DNA of 64,000 nt from Porticoccaceae bacterium (GTDB lineage Bacteria; Pseudomonadota; Gammaproteobacteria; Pseudomonadales; Porticoccaceae). Of the stretch, positions 39,662 through 48,553 are shown in pieces (the stretch's first letter is position 1; the number at the start of each line of letters is the position of its first letter). Position numbers and translations under genes: made by a program. Below the pieces are notes generated by a model that worked only from the letters and a program-made list of their open reading frames with translations, made no database searches and was not told the DNA's origin. Where the stretch lies: contig JAJFKC010000009.1 of the NCBI GenBank assembly GCA_021773435.1, positions 48,336 through 112,335 of the forward strand, in the 5' to 3' direction.

Positions 39662-41536
39662 ATGCTCCAGGATTTTCGTGACAACTTGAAAGGGACCGCC
39701 TTTTTTATTGTGATACTTATTTCGATTCCGTTTGCTTTGGTTGGAATAGACCAGATATTCCAGGGCGGCAGTGCCGGGCAGATGGAATTGAGCGTTAATG
39801 GTGAAGACATTACCGGCATAGAAGTAGACCGGGCCCTGGCTCGCCACAAACAGCGGCTGGTTGAGCAATATGAAGGTCTCGATCCTGCACTTCTTGATGA
39901 CGAACTGCTGCGTAAACCCGTACAGTATGGCCTCGTGCGTGAAAAGGTAGTTTCTATCCGGGCGATGGATCTCGGTATGGAGATTGAAAAAGAGGCATTT
40001 TCAAAATTGATTACCAGTGCCGAGCCTTTCCAGCAAAATGGCCGCTTTGATCGCGATACCTATGGCTTTGTACTAAGCCAAATGGGTCACACGCAAAGTA
40101 CGTATTACGCTGAAATAAAAGACCGAATGTTGATTGCGCAAATGGCGTTAGGTGTCGCGGGGACGGGAATTGTGACACCTGAAGAAGCGGAGTTAAGTGC
40201 GGCGCTTATCGAACAAAAAAGAGATTATTATTATGTGACTGTGCCGATTGCGCAGGTACAGAAAACAATCAATCTAGACGATAAAGCGGTTGAGGAATAC
40301 TACCAGGCGAATCAACAGGATTTCGCTACTGAAGAAAAAATTATTGTCGATTACCTCGAGTTAAAAATAGACGACTTGTTATCGGACATCGATATCGACG
40401 AGGCGACTGTTCGGGAGCAATTTGATGCAGAGCTAAAACAGCTCATCAGCTCTGCTCGTCGCCGTGTTGAGCATATCCTTTTCGCTGACGATGATGACAC
40501 CGTTAATCAGAATCAACTCGCCGAAGTACAGAAGAAATTGACCGAGGGCGCTACATTTGGCGAGTTGGCACAGGTGTACAGTGACGATTTGGGTACCGCT
40601 CTACAGGGAGGCGATTTGGGTTTCATTGATCCTACGGGCTTCCCGCAAAACTTTTTGGATGTCGTTGCTAAGCTGTCCATTGGTGAAGTTTCTGCACCGT
40701 TAGAAACGGAAAGCGGTATTCATTTGATCCGCCTGGTAGATAAGGAAGCTACCACTGAGATGACGTTTGAGACTGAACGCAGTCGCATACGCCGTGATCT
40801 TGAGGGGCAATCTGCGGAGCAGCTGTTACCGGATAAGATTGATCAGCTTCGTGAGCTAGCCTACAACGCGGAGACTCTCTCTGAGGTAGGCGAAGCAATG
40901 GCTTTGACCTTACAAACATCCGAAGCCTTTCCCCGCTCGGGAGGGTCTGGCATAGCCTCTTTTCCTAGTGTCGTAAAGGCCGCATTTGATCCAGAGGTGT
41001 TTGAGAAAGGTCACGCAAGTGAGGTGATTGAAATCGGACCAACGCATATTGCCATTGTTAAACTGAAAGAGCTTATACCTGCTAGCACCCTAGCACTGGA
41101 ATTGGTCCGCGATGATATAGTGACCAGCTTGAAAATGGAGCAGGCTCGCGCGATTGTTGAGGCGAAAGGTAGTGATATTTTGGAGAAGGCCAAGGGTGGG
41201 GTAGAACTAGAAGCGCTGGCTAAACAGGAGGAACTTTCCTGGCAGGCAAGCATTGATACCCGTCGTTATGGCGGTTTGGTGGATGGGGCAATTCGAGACC
41301 ATGTATTTGCGTTACCAGTACGTGGAGAACTGCCTCGGGTTACAGGGTTTGTCTCCGATAACGGTGATTATATTGTCCTGTCTTTAACCAAAGTCACACC
41401 GGGTAAATACGACCAACTTGCTGTCGAGCAACGAGATAATTTGTTGGGTTCAATTCGTGCGAATGTGGGTTTGCGAGAATATCAGTCCTACCAATCGAGT
41501 CTCTTTGACGGTGCCGATATTGAAGGGTTAAATTGA
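39662..41536 (+). CDS. ppiD: Periplasmic folding chaperone PpiD (SurA-N / parvulin)
   Basis: Inner-membrane-anchored periplasmic chaperone with a parvulin domain. It is 624 residues. An N-terminal TM anchor (TAFFIVILISIPFALVGIDQ) follows a short cytoplasmic segment. The SurA-N-like region spans about 35-165. A parvulin PPIase domain lies at about 255-365 (RRVEHILFADDDD, then YSDDLGTALQGGDLGF and SGIHLIRLVD). A C-terminal chaperone region completes it. AAGGGTAAGTA precedes the ATG. Confidence 0.93.
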   Translation: MLQDFRDNLKGTAFFIVILISIPFALVGIDQIFQGGSAGQMELSVNGEDITGIEVDRALARHKQRLVEQYEGLDPALLDDELLRKPVQYGLVREKVVSIRAMDLGMEIEKEAFSKLITSAEPFQQNGRFDRDTYGFVLSQMGHTQSTYYAEIKDRMLIAQMALGVAGTGIVTPEEAELSAALIEQKRDYYYVTVPIAQVQKTINLDDKAVEEYYQANQQDFATEEKIIVDYLELKIDDLLSDIDIDEATVREQFDAELKQLISSARRRVEHILFADDDDTVNQNQLAEVQKKLTEGATFGELAQVYSDDLGTALQGGDLGFIDPTGFPQNFLDVVAKLSIGEVSAPLETESGIHLIRLVDKEATTEMTFETERSRIRRDLEGQSAEQLLPDKIDQLRELAYNAETLSEVGEAMALTLQTSEAFPRSGGSGIASFPSVVKAAFDPEVFEKGHASEVIEIGPTHIAIVKLKELIPASTLALELVRDDIVTSLKMEQARAIVEAKGSDILEKAKGGVELEALAKQEELSWQASIDTRRYGGLVDGAIRDHVFALPVRGELPRVTGFVSDNGDYIVLSLTKVTPGKYDQLAVEQRDNLLGSIRANVGLREYQSYQSSLFDGADIEGLN

Positions 41537-42921
41537 GCTTCGGCGCTGGCAATTATTAAACTCGCGATAGAAGGGGCAATAAATATTTACTTGTGAATGG
41601 TAATCGCTAATTAATATCTGTTAGCAACTGCCTCTGATAAGAAAGGACCTCTGGTAAGCAAGGGCGCCGGGTAACGTAACCCATCTATAATCTTCTATTA
41701 CTCGTAGTTATTAAATACAAACGGCTGGTTGAAAATCTAGTATCAGGAGTGTGGGTATAACACTAGTTTTTGACCGGGTATTAGCAGTTTGGACAAAGGC
41801 CATTTATTCCATTGAGCAAGCGCGCTCGTCGATATACGGTGCTTCGCTGCAATTCCTGACAAAGTGTCGCCCTGGCGAACGCGGTAACGGTGCTGGGCAT
41901 TTACAAACGCGGGTAGCGCTGACTGGTTTGTACTAATACCCGTCGGTATCTTTAATATCTGCCCTTCCCTGATACCGGTTGACCTTAGTTTATTTGTATA
42001 AACCAAAGACTTCATTGTCAGGTGGTAACTCTCTGCAATTTCACTAAGCGTATCACCAGGCTGTACTATATGACGTTGAGCGGGTTGCCAGCTACTTTTA
42101 GGGGAGGCAGCCAGCCGAGCTCTAAAACCTGACTCTGTTCCTTTTGGCAATAAAATAATGAATGGCCCGTGTGGAGGGCTAGTCGTGCGTAAAAAGCCGG
42201 GATTAAGTTTATAAAACTCTTCAGCACTGATATTTGCGAGCAACGCGGCCTGGATTAAATCGATCCGCTCGCCTAACTTGATCAGATCAAAATTTATTTC
42301 TTCGTAAAGTTCGGGGAGCTTGAGGCCATAGCGCTCGGGTTTGCTCAGGATCTTTGTCATTGCGAGAAATCGGGGTACGTAAGCCCTGGTTTCGGATGGC
42401 AGATTTAGGGTCCAGTAGTCGGTGGGCAATCCTCTGGCATGATTGCTGCGAATGGCTTTCTTTAGCGTCCCTTCGCCGCTATTGTATGCGGCCAATGCGA
42501 GTAGCCAGTCTCCAGAAAAACGATCATGCAGATAGGTGAGATATCGCAGTGCTGCATCGGTGGAAGCAATGGTATCCCGGCGCCCGTCATACCACCAGTT
42601 TTGCTGTATGCCCAGGTATTTGGCGGTCGGACGCATAAATTGCCAAAGGCCAGCGGCGTTTCTGGAAGAATATGCAAATGGGTTATAGGTGCTCTCAACG
42701 AGGGGCAATACGATTAACTCAGGGGGCAAATTTCTCTCTTTTAACTGCGCTGCTATATATGGCATATAGCGCAAGATACGATCTTCAATATTTTTAAAAT
42801 ATAGTGTGTTGATTTTATACTGACTGATACAATTTTTGATGCGTTGGTGTGATATCTTGTCTGCAAAATGTTGGTCATTAGCGAGTATATCCCATATTTT
42901 ACGACGTTTTAGTGGCGTGTT

Positions 42922-42925
42922 ATTT
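42922..42925 (+). repeat. Left copy of the 4-bp target duplication
   Basis: ATTT flanks the left end of the insertion and matches 44196-44199. It is short and AT-rich, so it is supported mainly by the in-frame rejoining of mltD. Confidence 0.6.
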
Positions 42926-42930
42926 TCAAG

Positions 42931-42950
42931 TTACCCACAGAAAGTAGACA
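42931..42950 (+). repeat. IS3 left inverted repeat core
   Basis: TTACCCACAGAAAGTAGACA pairs as an inverted repeat with 44171-44190, with two mismatches in 20. Confidence 0.9.
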
Positions 42951-42981
42951 CCTCATTCCCATTTAACGAGGTGATATTACG

Positions 42982-43296
42982 ATGAACCAGAAACAAAAAA
43001 ACAAGTACAACCACTATACCGAGCAGTTTCGCCGAGAAGCGGTGAAACGGGCTGATGATCCCCATACCACTGCGGCTGAGATAGCCAAAGAACTGGGCAT
43101 CCATCCCGGCCAGATCTATAACTGGCGACGCCAGTACAACAAACTAGCTGAGAAGGAGATCAAGAGCATGAACGGCGTTGATTATTCGAAGAACGAGACC
43201 GAAGACCTTCGCAAGCTGCGCCGTGAAAACGCTGCCCTCAAAGAAGAGGTCGACTTCTTAAAAAAAGCCACGGCGTATTTCGCGAAAGAAAAATAG
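42982..43296 (+). CDS. IS3-family transposase OrfA (helix-turn-helix)
   Basis: A 104-residue DNA-binding protein of the transposase_8 type. The HTH is around residues 14-50 (EQFRREAVKRADDP, IAKELGIHPGQIYNWRRQY) and a leucine-zipper-like helix follows (LRRENAALKEEVDFLKKA). It is probably made alone as a repressor and, through a -1 frameshift near its end, as the N-terminus of the OrfAB transposase. The stop codon lies in the loop of the frameshift hairpin. Confidence 0.95.
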   Translation: MNQKQKNKYNHYTEQFRREAVKRADDPHTTAAEIAKELGIHPGQIYNWRRQYNKLAEKEIKSMNGVDYSKNETEDLRKLRRENAALKEEVDFLKKATAYFAKEK

Positions 43297-43307
43297 CGAA
43301 ATACGCC
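43260..43307 (+). promoter_or_regulatory. Programmed -1 frameshift signal of the IS
   Basis: A slippery A-AAA-AAA run at 43260-43266 is followed, after 5 nt, by a perfect 12-bp hairpin (43272-43283 with 43296-43307; 12-nt loop). Slipping by -1 enters the frame of OrfB. This is the classical arrangement for making the OrfAB fusion. Confidence 0.85.
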
Positions 43308-43337
43308 TTTATTGAATCACTGCGAGCGCAGCACGCT

Positions 43338-44165
43338 GTGATGAATATGTGTCGGTGGCTGTCAGTGAGTCGCTCTGGCTATTACCAATGGCGTGGCCGT
43401 GAGCCGAGTCGGCAGTCTCTTCGTCGAGAGCATGTTCGTCAGGCCGTAGTGGTGGCCTTTAATCAATACAAGCAGCGCTACGGTGCGCCTCGGGTCACCG
43501 TCGAGCTTAATGAAGCTGGGATTGCCTGTAGCTTGAATTATATCGCTCAGCTGATGGCACAGGCCGGTCTTAAGGCCAGGAATGGCAAGAATTATAAGTA
43601 CTTCCCCTCCCCGAATAAATTCAATTACGTCAGTGGTAACCTGTTACAACGGGATTTCACTGCCAGTAAGCCGAATGAAAAGTGGGTCTCGGATATCACC
43701 TATATTCGGATAAAGGGCGGCCACGCTTACCTGGCGGTGATCATGGATCTGTTCTCACGACAGATCATCGGCTGGGCCATGGACATCAACATGACCGCAG
43801 ACCTGATCATTGACGCATTTCAGATGGCGGTGGGAAAACGCCAGGTACAGCCGGGACTGATCCTGCATTCAGACCGTGGTGTTCAATATCGTTCCGGAGA
43901 ATACCAGCGAGAACTGCTCGATAACGGCATACGTGCCAGCATGTCCAGGCAGGGTAACTGCTGGGATAATGCAGTGATTGAGTCTTTCTTTGCTCGGCTC
44001 AAAGTAGAGTCACTGTATGCAGAGAACTTCCGAGGCCTTGATGATGCTTATTCGAGCGTGTTTGAATACATAGAGCTGTTCTACAACAACGTCAGGCGGC
44101 ATTCCACAAATGGTTACAAGAGTCCTATCGAGCATGAACGTATTTACTATGAACAGTGCGCGTAA
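43338..44165 (+). CDS. IS3-family transposase OrfB (DDE integrase core)
   Basis: A 275-residue catalytic half of the transposase from the ATG at 43338. The true product is probably the OrfAB fusion, since the frame is open upstream (IAKYAFIESLRAQHAV) to the slippery site. It contains the IS150-like HTH_21 segment (YGAPRVTVELNEAGI), and the DDE residues are in WVSDITYIRIKGG, LHSDRGVQYRS and NCWDNAVIESFFARLK. The rve core is complete with no stop. Confidence 0.96.
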   Translation: MMNMCRWLSVSRSGYYQWRGREPSRQSLRREHVRQAVVVAFNQYKQRYGAPRVTVELNEAGIACSLNYIAQLMAQAGLKARNGKNYKYFPSPNKFNYVSGNLLQRDFTASKPNEKWVSDITYIRIKGGHAYLAVIMDLFSRQIIGWAMDINMTADLIIDAFQMAVGKRQVQPGLILHSDRGVQYRSGEYQRELLDNGIRASMSRQGNCWDNAVIESFFARLKVESLYAENFRGLDDAYSSVFEYIELFYNNVRRHSTNGYKSPIEHERIYYEQCA

Positions 44166-44170
44166 ATCTG

Positions 44171-44190
44171 TGTCCACTTTTTGTGGGTAA
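44171..44190 (-). repeat. IS3 right inverted repeat core
   Basis: Read on the minus strand this is TTACCCACAAAAAGTGGACA, matching the left repeat at 18 of 20 positions. Confidence 0.9.
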
Positions 44191-44195
44191 TATCG

Positions 44196-44199
44196 ATTT
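44196..44199 (+). repeat. Right copy of the 4-bp target duplication
   Basis: ATTT directly follows the proposed right end and matches 42922-42925. Confidence 0.6.
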
Positions 44200-44693
44200 G
44201 ATACAGGTAGAGCACTCTCTTTTTTAGTTTGCGGGCTGGATAGCTCAGAAGGGGCGTTATCGGCTCCAGAGCTTGGGGTGGGCGCCAGGGATTTAATAGC
44301 AGATGCTACTAGTGCAGGTGGGTTATCTTTATCATCAATTGAATGACTTGCGTACTGAGTGTTTGTGTTTGGCGGGTAATGTTGTCCGCTACAGCCATTC
44401 AATAGAGTGACTAGCATTGCTAGCATCAAGTATTTGGTTAAGATATTAACGGTAAAAATCCTATTTGAAATTACGTTGCAGGTAAACTGGAAGGGGTGTA
44501 TCTAGCTATTAATAGTAGTAGGTTAAATAATTGCTCACTGTTACCCACTAATCATGTGATTGTTAATGGGATAAGTTTCTGTAGTTATTTTTCCACATAA
44601 CGATAGAAAATATTGGTAATACGACACAAATTTGGGAAGGTGGTGCTTTTTTTTAAAACGAAGATAATTGGACGCCTAGTTGTAAGGTACCAG

Positions 44694-45455
44694 GTGCCAC
44701 AACTTGCCGAATCTCAGGAGAAATTGGGTGCCTGGCTGGCAACAGCTTTTGGGCAAAGGTTGTATGCTGCAGAATTGGAAGTAATAGCTCGGAACGTTTT
44801 CAAGGTGCCAGGTTATCGGGTCGCCCAATTGGGGGTTTCTCCCACCCACAAACTAATAACAAACCTACCGCATAAGCATCAAATTACTCTGGCACCAATG
44901 ATCGATGCAAATGCAGCTTGCGTATGTGAATTCCATTCGCTCCCGTTACCAACTAACACCCTGGATGCAATCTTGTTACATCATGTTTTGGACTATTCTC
45001 CAGAACCTCACAAGGTTTTATCTGAAACGGCTCGGGTAGTATCTGCCGGAGGGTATATTATTTTGGTGGCGTATAACCCCTTCAGTATTTTTGGTTTGGG
45101 TAAATGGTTGATTGGATCACTCTCCAGGCAGCCAGAATGGAGGCATAACAGTCTACGCAAAGGGAGATTGATTGACTGGCTACAGCTCGTCGGATTTCAA
45201 ATAGTAGCGACCGAGTATGCCAAAAAAATATTGTTTAAGCGTCAGGAAGAAGACGGCTTGTACAGTAGGTGTATAGAATGGGTTCGATGGCGTATATCCT
45301 CCAGAGCTTTCTATGTGTTATTGGCACGGAAACAAACAATACCACTGAATTCAATCAGCCCATTTGGCTGGCAACCGGTTAACGTCTCGGGATTTTCAAG
45401 ATTAAAAACGAACACTATTAATGGTCAGGGAAAGGGTCGAAGCAATAGAAGCTAA
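44694..45455 (+). CDS. Class I SAM-dependent methyltransferase, YafS-like
   Basis: A 253-residue methyltransferase-fold protein of unknown substrate. I chose GTG 44694 because AAGG lies 6 nt upstream and the resulting N-terminus is similar in length to E. coli YafS; the frame is open to a TTG at 44613, which would add 27 residues. Family features include HSLPLPTNTLDAILLHHVLD (motif around the SAM site), ARVVSAGGYIILVAYNPFS and the following FGLGKWL, close to the SGFNPISFMGL segment of YafS. The canonical Gly-rich SAM loop is poorly conserved (VAQLGVSPT). The position between mltD and rnhA-dnaQ is as in E. coli. Confidence 0.82.
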   Translation: MPQLAESQEKLGAWLATAFGQRLYAAELEVIARNVFKVPGYRVAQLGVSPTHKLITNLPHKHQITLAPMIDANAACVCEFHSLPLPTNTLDAILLHHVLDYSPEPHKVLSETARVVSAGGYIILVAYNPFSIFGLGKWLIGSLSRQPEWRHNSLRKGRLIDWLQLVGFQIVATEYAKKILFKRQEEDGLYSRCIEWVRWRISSRAFYVLLARKQTIPLNSISPFGWQPVNVSGFSRLKTNTINGQGKGRSNRS

Positions 45456-45464
45456 AAGTAGATT

Positions 45465-45908
45465 ATGAAAAATGTAAAAATATACACCGATGGTGCTTGC
45501 CGAGGAAACCCTGGTCCCGGTGGTTGGGGCGCACTAATCAGGTACAACAATTTCGAACAGGAAATTTGTGGGGGCGAGCTGGATACCACCAATAATCGTA
45601 TGGAATTAATGGCCGCGATTAAAGCCTTAGCGATGCTTACCGAAGATTTTCAGGTTGACCTAACATCAGATTCGCAATATGTGCGCAAGGGGATTACCGA
45701 GTGGCTACCTAATTGGAAAAAACGCGGCTGGAAAACCGCTGCAAAAAAACCTGTCAAAAACAAAGATCTATGGCAGCAATTGGAATCTGTAGCTTTACGC
45801 CACGAGATTTCCTGGCACTGGATTAAAGGGCATAGCGGACACCGCGAGAATGAAATCGCCGACCGTCTAGCGAATAAAGGTATAGATAAAATGTTGGAAA
45901 AAGCATGA
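45465..45908 (+). CDS. rnhA: Ribonuclease HI
   Basis: Degrades the RNA strand of RNA-DNA hybrids. It is 147 residues. The catalytic acids are visible: [11 protein letters not shown] (Asp), [13 protein letters not shown] (Glu), [12 protein letters not shown] (Asp) and [13 protein letters not shown] (Asp). The basic handle ([20 protein letters not shown]) is that of the E. coli-type enzyme. The stop overlaps the dnaQ start (ATGA). Confidence 0.97.
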   Translation: MKNVKIYTDGACRGNPGPGGWGALIRYNNFEQEICGGELDTTNNRMELMAAIKALAMLTEDFQVDLTSDSQYVRKGITEWLPNWKKRGWKTAAKKPVKNKDLWQQLESVALRHEISWHWIKGHSGHRENEIADRLANKGIDKMLEKA

Positions 45909-46636
45909 CGGACACTCGGCAAATTGTCCTCGATACCGAAACAACTGGTTTGGAATGGAGCCAGGATCATCGGATTATTGAAATTGGCTGTGTCGAACTG
46001 ATTAATCGACGTCTAACCGGACGACATTTTCATCGCTATATCAATCCACAGCGAGAAATCGATGTGGGTGCGATGGAGGTCCATGGTATTACTCAGGAAG
46101 ACCTGGAAGACAAACCTGTGTTCAATATTATCGCAGAGGAGTTTTTGGCGTTTGTTAGAGGAGCCGAGTTGATTATCCACAACGCGCCTTTTGACCTGGG
46201 GTTTTTAAATTATGAATTAGGTCGAATGCATGCAAATGATCTAAGAATAGAGGATCTTTGCGCCATTACCGATACTTTATTGATGTCGAGGCAATTGCAC
46301 CCGGGCCAACGTAATAGTCTGGATGCGTTGTGCCGGCGGTACGGTGTTGACAACACCCAAAGAACGCTTCACGGCGCTCTGCTTGATGCTGAAATTCTTG
46401 CAGATGTGTATTTGTTAATGACTGGTGGGCAAACAGATTTGGGTCTTGAAGGGCATCAATTGGCGCAGATGCCCGATGAATCTGGATTTAATTTTACATT
46501 GGTGGCGAGGGATAGGCCGCCTTTGAGGGTCATATATGCCGATGACGATGAGCTGGGTTTACATGAGAAAAGAATTGCCACAATTGAACGGACCAGTGGT
46601 GAACGGGGCGTTTGGCCCACATCAGGCGATAATTAG
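45905..46636 (+). CDS. dnaQ: DNA polymerase III epsilon subunit (proofreading exonuclease)
   Basis: 3'-5' exonuclease of the replicative polymerase. It is 243 residues. DEDDh motifs: [12 protein letters not shown] (Asp, Glu), [13 protein letters not shown] (Asp), [15 protein letters not shown] (His and Asp). After the nuclease domain, QTDLGL at about residues 177-182 sits where a beta-clamp-binding motif is found in E. coli (QTSMAF), followed by the flexible alpha-binding tail. It overlaps rnhA by 4 nt on the same strand, unlike the divergent E. coli arrangement. Confidence 0.96.
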   Translation: MTDTRQIVLDTETTGLEWSQDHRIIEIGCVELINRRLTGRHFHRYINPQREIDVGAMEVHGITQEDLEDKPVFNIIAEEFLAFVRGAELIIHNAPFDLGFLNYELGRMHANDLRIEDLCAITDTLLMSRQLHPGQRNSLDALCRRYGVDNTQRTLHGALLDAEILADVYLLMTGGQTDLGLEGHQLAQMPDESGFNFTLVARDRPPLRVIYADDDELGLHEKRIATIERTSGERGVWPTSGDN

Positions 46637-46831
46637 CGGGATCTTAGGAATAATAAACTTACACTTCTGAGAGACGCATCTCAAAAGCAAATAAGTGTTT
46701 AGTACCAAGTAGTATTAATCCGCTGTACTATATCGGAACTATATTATATTTATCACTAAACCTATTGATTATAAAGAACTTTATATAAAGTCTATTTGCA
46801 ATAAAAAACGAATCCGGGTCGTTAATGATTG

Positions 46832-48502
46832 ATGAAAATACTAAATAGTCATGTTGTAGATTTGCTCAACAGTGAACTTCGATTTGTGATCGAAGATGCT
46901 CAGATTATGGCTGAGAATCTCGACATTGATCAGATGGAACCTCTCCAGGAGGCAATTAAACAAATCCGTGGCACCTGTGAGATTGCAGAGCTGGATAGTC
47001 TTCAGCGAGTGTCAGAAGAAATGCTCATCTCTATCGAAGCGGCCATTGCTGATCAGGTTGATCGCGAAGAGCTCAAAACTCTGTTGAGCAGTAGCTTGAA
47101 AGCAACAACTAAATTAGCTAGTGCCATAGTTGAAGCGAAAAAAGAAAACGCTTGTGTTTTGCTACCGGAGATGACGGCGTTGCGACGGCTTCGTGGTGAG
47201 ACGCCGCTATACGAATATCATTGCTTAAACAATATCAAATGGCCCGCTTTTGATAAGCAGGTAGCGTCAAACCCTCTGGCTGGTGAACAAAAGGAGGATG
47301 TCAGACGTTTACTCCATCTCTTTCAATTTGGTTTGCTTGATATCATCCGAGACAATAACCGAAATAAGGCGTTTGTTATTCTGTTCCGCGTTGCTCAACG
47401 GCTGCAAAATATAGCTATTCTCACATCGGAAAAAGATTACTGGTGGCTAATTGGTCTGGTGGTCAGAGCCTTTGCTGAAGATAAGCTTGAACTACAGGTG
47501 GAACGCGTACGTTTGCTGGTGGCCGTGGAAAAACAATTAAGACTTTTAGCTACAGATACTCCTGGCGAAGGCCGAAACCCTTATCCAGAGGGCTTGTGGC
47601 GCGCATTTTTAAGCCTTACTGCGTTGATTGACGCAAAAGATGATGACGAACGAGAGAGAAGAGCAAGGACCGAGATACCCGAACTTGATTTTAGTGAGGA
47701 GGACATCAGCGCCATCAGAAAATCCATCGTCGAAGCAACAGAAGATGATGGCAGGGAGGCGTTCGAGTCGCTAAAAGAACTGATATCTAGCGCTCAATCA
47801 TTAATCGATAAAACGCAGGATGAAAGTGCATATTCAGAATTATCGATCACACTAGAGTTGCAAAAGACGTTTGAAACGATGGGGGCGCTTTGGGAGCAAA
47901 CGGGTTTCTACGGCTTGTCTCGTCGCTTCAAACAGTTTAGTGCTCGTTTACAGTCGAGTCGACCAGACACTGAGCTTCCTCTAGAAATGATTGTGGAGTT
48001 TATCGATGCTAATTTGCAAGCAGAGTGTGCGCTAATTGAGTTCGATTATGTTCCACCATTGAAAATGGATGCTAAAACCTGGGAGAAGAAACCACTCACT
48101 GAATTGCTACAGACCAGTTTGCTTAAAACTGCACAATTGGCTGTGATGGAAGAGTCAGGCTTGCACCTCGATGAAGTTAAAGAAATGTTGGACAATGTGG
48201 CCTCTGGTTATGCCGGAGATGAGGTGTTGCCTGAGCTGGAATCAGCTCTTCAGATAATTGGCGGTAGTGTGCACATCATGCGCTTGAGCCGTTTGGAAGA
48301 ATTGTTATCAAGGTGTCTCGGGTTCGTTAAAAATAGGCTTTTTAGTGATCAAGTTGATCAGCTAGTTGAAAATTACTGGGATATATTTGCGGATAGCATC
48401 GCTTGCCTGGATTACTATATAGATAATTGCAAGTCAGGAAACCATCATGATGAAGCGGCCCTCGATCTTGCAAACGAGTGTTTAATGTCATTGGGCGTAT
48501 AG
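46832..48502 (+). CDS. Stand-alone protein resembling the N-terminal Hpt-like region of ChpA/PilL
   Basis: A 556-residue all-helical protein. The N-terminal stretch (IKQIRGTCEIAELDSLQRVS, then EKKENACVLLPEM-like spacing and LRRLRGETPLYEY) follows the pattern I recall for the start of ChpA/PilL, the large kinase of the Pil-Chp twitching/chemosensory system. Near the C-terminus ALQIIGGSVHIMRLSRLEEL looks like another Hpt-type helix. The phosphoacceptor His expected before the RG/KG step is absent in both. No CheA catalytic core, CheW or receiver domain follows, and no pil/chp genes are nearby. ATG 46832 follows a possible TTG; the ribosome-binding site is weak. An adaptor or sequestering role is only a guess. 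Confidence 0.6.
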   Translation: MKILNSHVVDLLNSELRFVIEDAQIMAENLDIDQMEPLQEAIKQIRGTCEIAELDSLQRVSEEMLISIEAAIADQVDREELKTLLSSSLKATTKLASAIVEAKKENACVLLPEMTALRRLRGETPLYEYHCLNNIKWPAFDKQVASNPLAGEQKEDVRRLLHLFQFGLLDIIRDNNRNKAFVILFRVAQRLQNIAILTSEKDYWWLIGLVVRAFAEDKLELQVERVRLLVAVEKQLRLLATDTPGEGRNPYPEGLWRAFLSLTALIDAKDDDERERRARTEIPELDFSEEDISAIRKSIVEATEDDGREAFESLKELISSAQSLIDKTQDESAYSELSITLELQKTFETMGALWEQTGFYGLSRRFKQFSARLQSSRPDTELPLEMIVEFIDANLQAECALIEFDYVPPLKMDAKTWEKKPLTELLQTSLLKTAQLAVMEESGLHLDEVKEMLDNVASGYAGDEVLPELESALQIIGGSVHIMRLSRLEELLSRCLGFVKNRLFSDQVDQLVENYWDIFADSIACLDYYIDNCKSGNHHDEAALDLANECLMSLGV

Positions 48503-48553
48503 CATTCCTGTCTGAGAGATGAGACGAACCTTCTCGTTGTGCTTGTGATCTAG

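Larger units (their letters stand above)
42926..44195 (+). mobile_element. IS3-family insertion sequence, about 1.27 kb
   Basis: A complete-looking element with orfA, orfB, a frameshift signal and imperfect terminal inverted repeats. The 20-bp cores (42931-42950 and 44171-44190) agree at 18 of 20 positions. I place the outer ends five bases beyond the cores, as in IS3 relatives whose repeats begin a few bases before TTACCC, because this gives an ATTT target duplication and a restored mltD frame. The outermost five bases at the two ends do not match each other, so the exact boundary may differ by a few bases. It is inserted antisense to mltD. All transposase motifs are intact, so it may still be active. 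Confidence 0.88.
41743..44426 (-). pseudogene. mltD: mltD (membrane-bound lytic murein transglycosylase D), interrupted by an IS3 element
   Basis: The gene runs from about 44426 down to 41743 but is split by an insertion at 42926-44195. The 5' piece (44426-44196) encodes a lipoprotein signal with lipobox LLNGC and a Ser/Pro-rich linker. The 3' piece (42921-41743) encodes a conserved helical region, the complete SLT domain (LPLVESTYNPFAYSS with the catalytic Glu, NAAGLWQFMRPTAKYLG) and two LysM repeats (HIVQPGDTLSEIAESY; YRVRQGDTLSGIAAKH). Deleting the insertion and one 4-bp duplicate joins AAT to AAC in frame, giving about 469 residues, a normal MltD length. The residual downstream frame could start at a TTG (42774) but would lack an export signal, so MltD function is probably lost. 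Confidence 0.88.
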
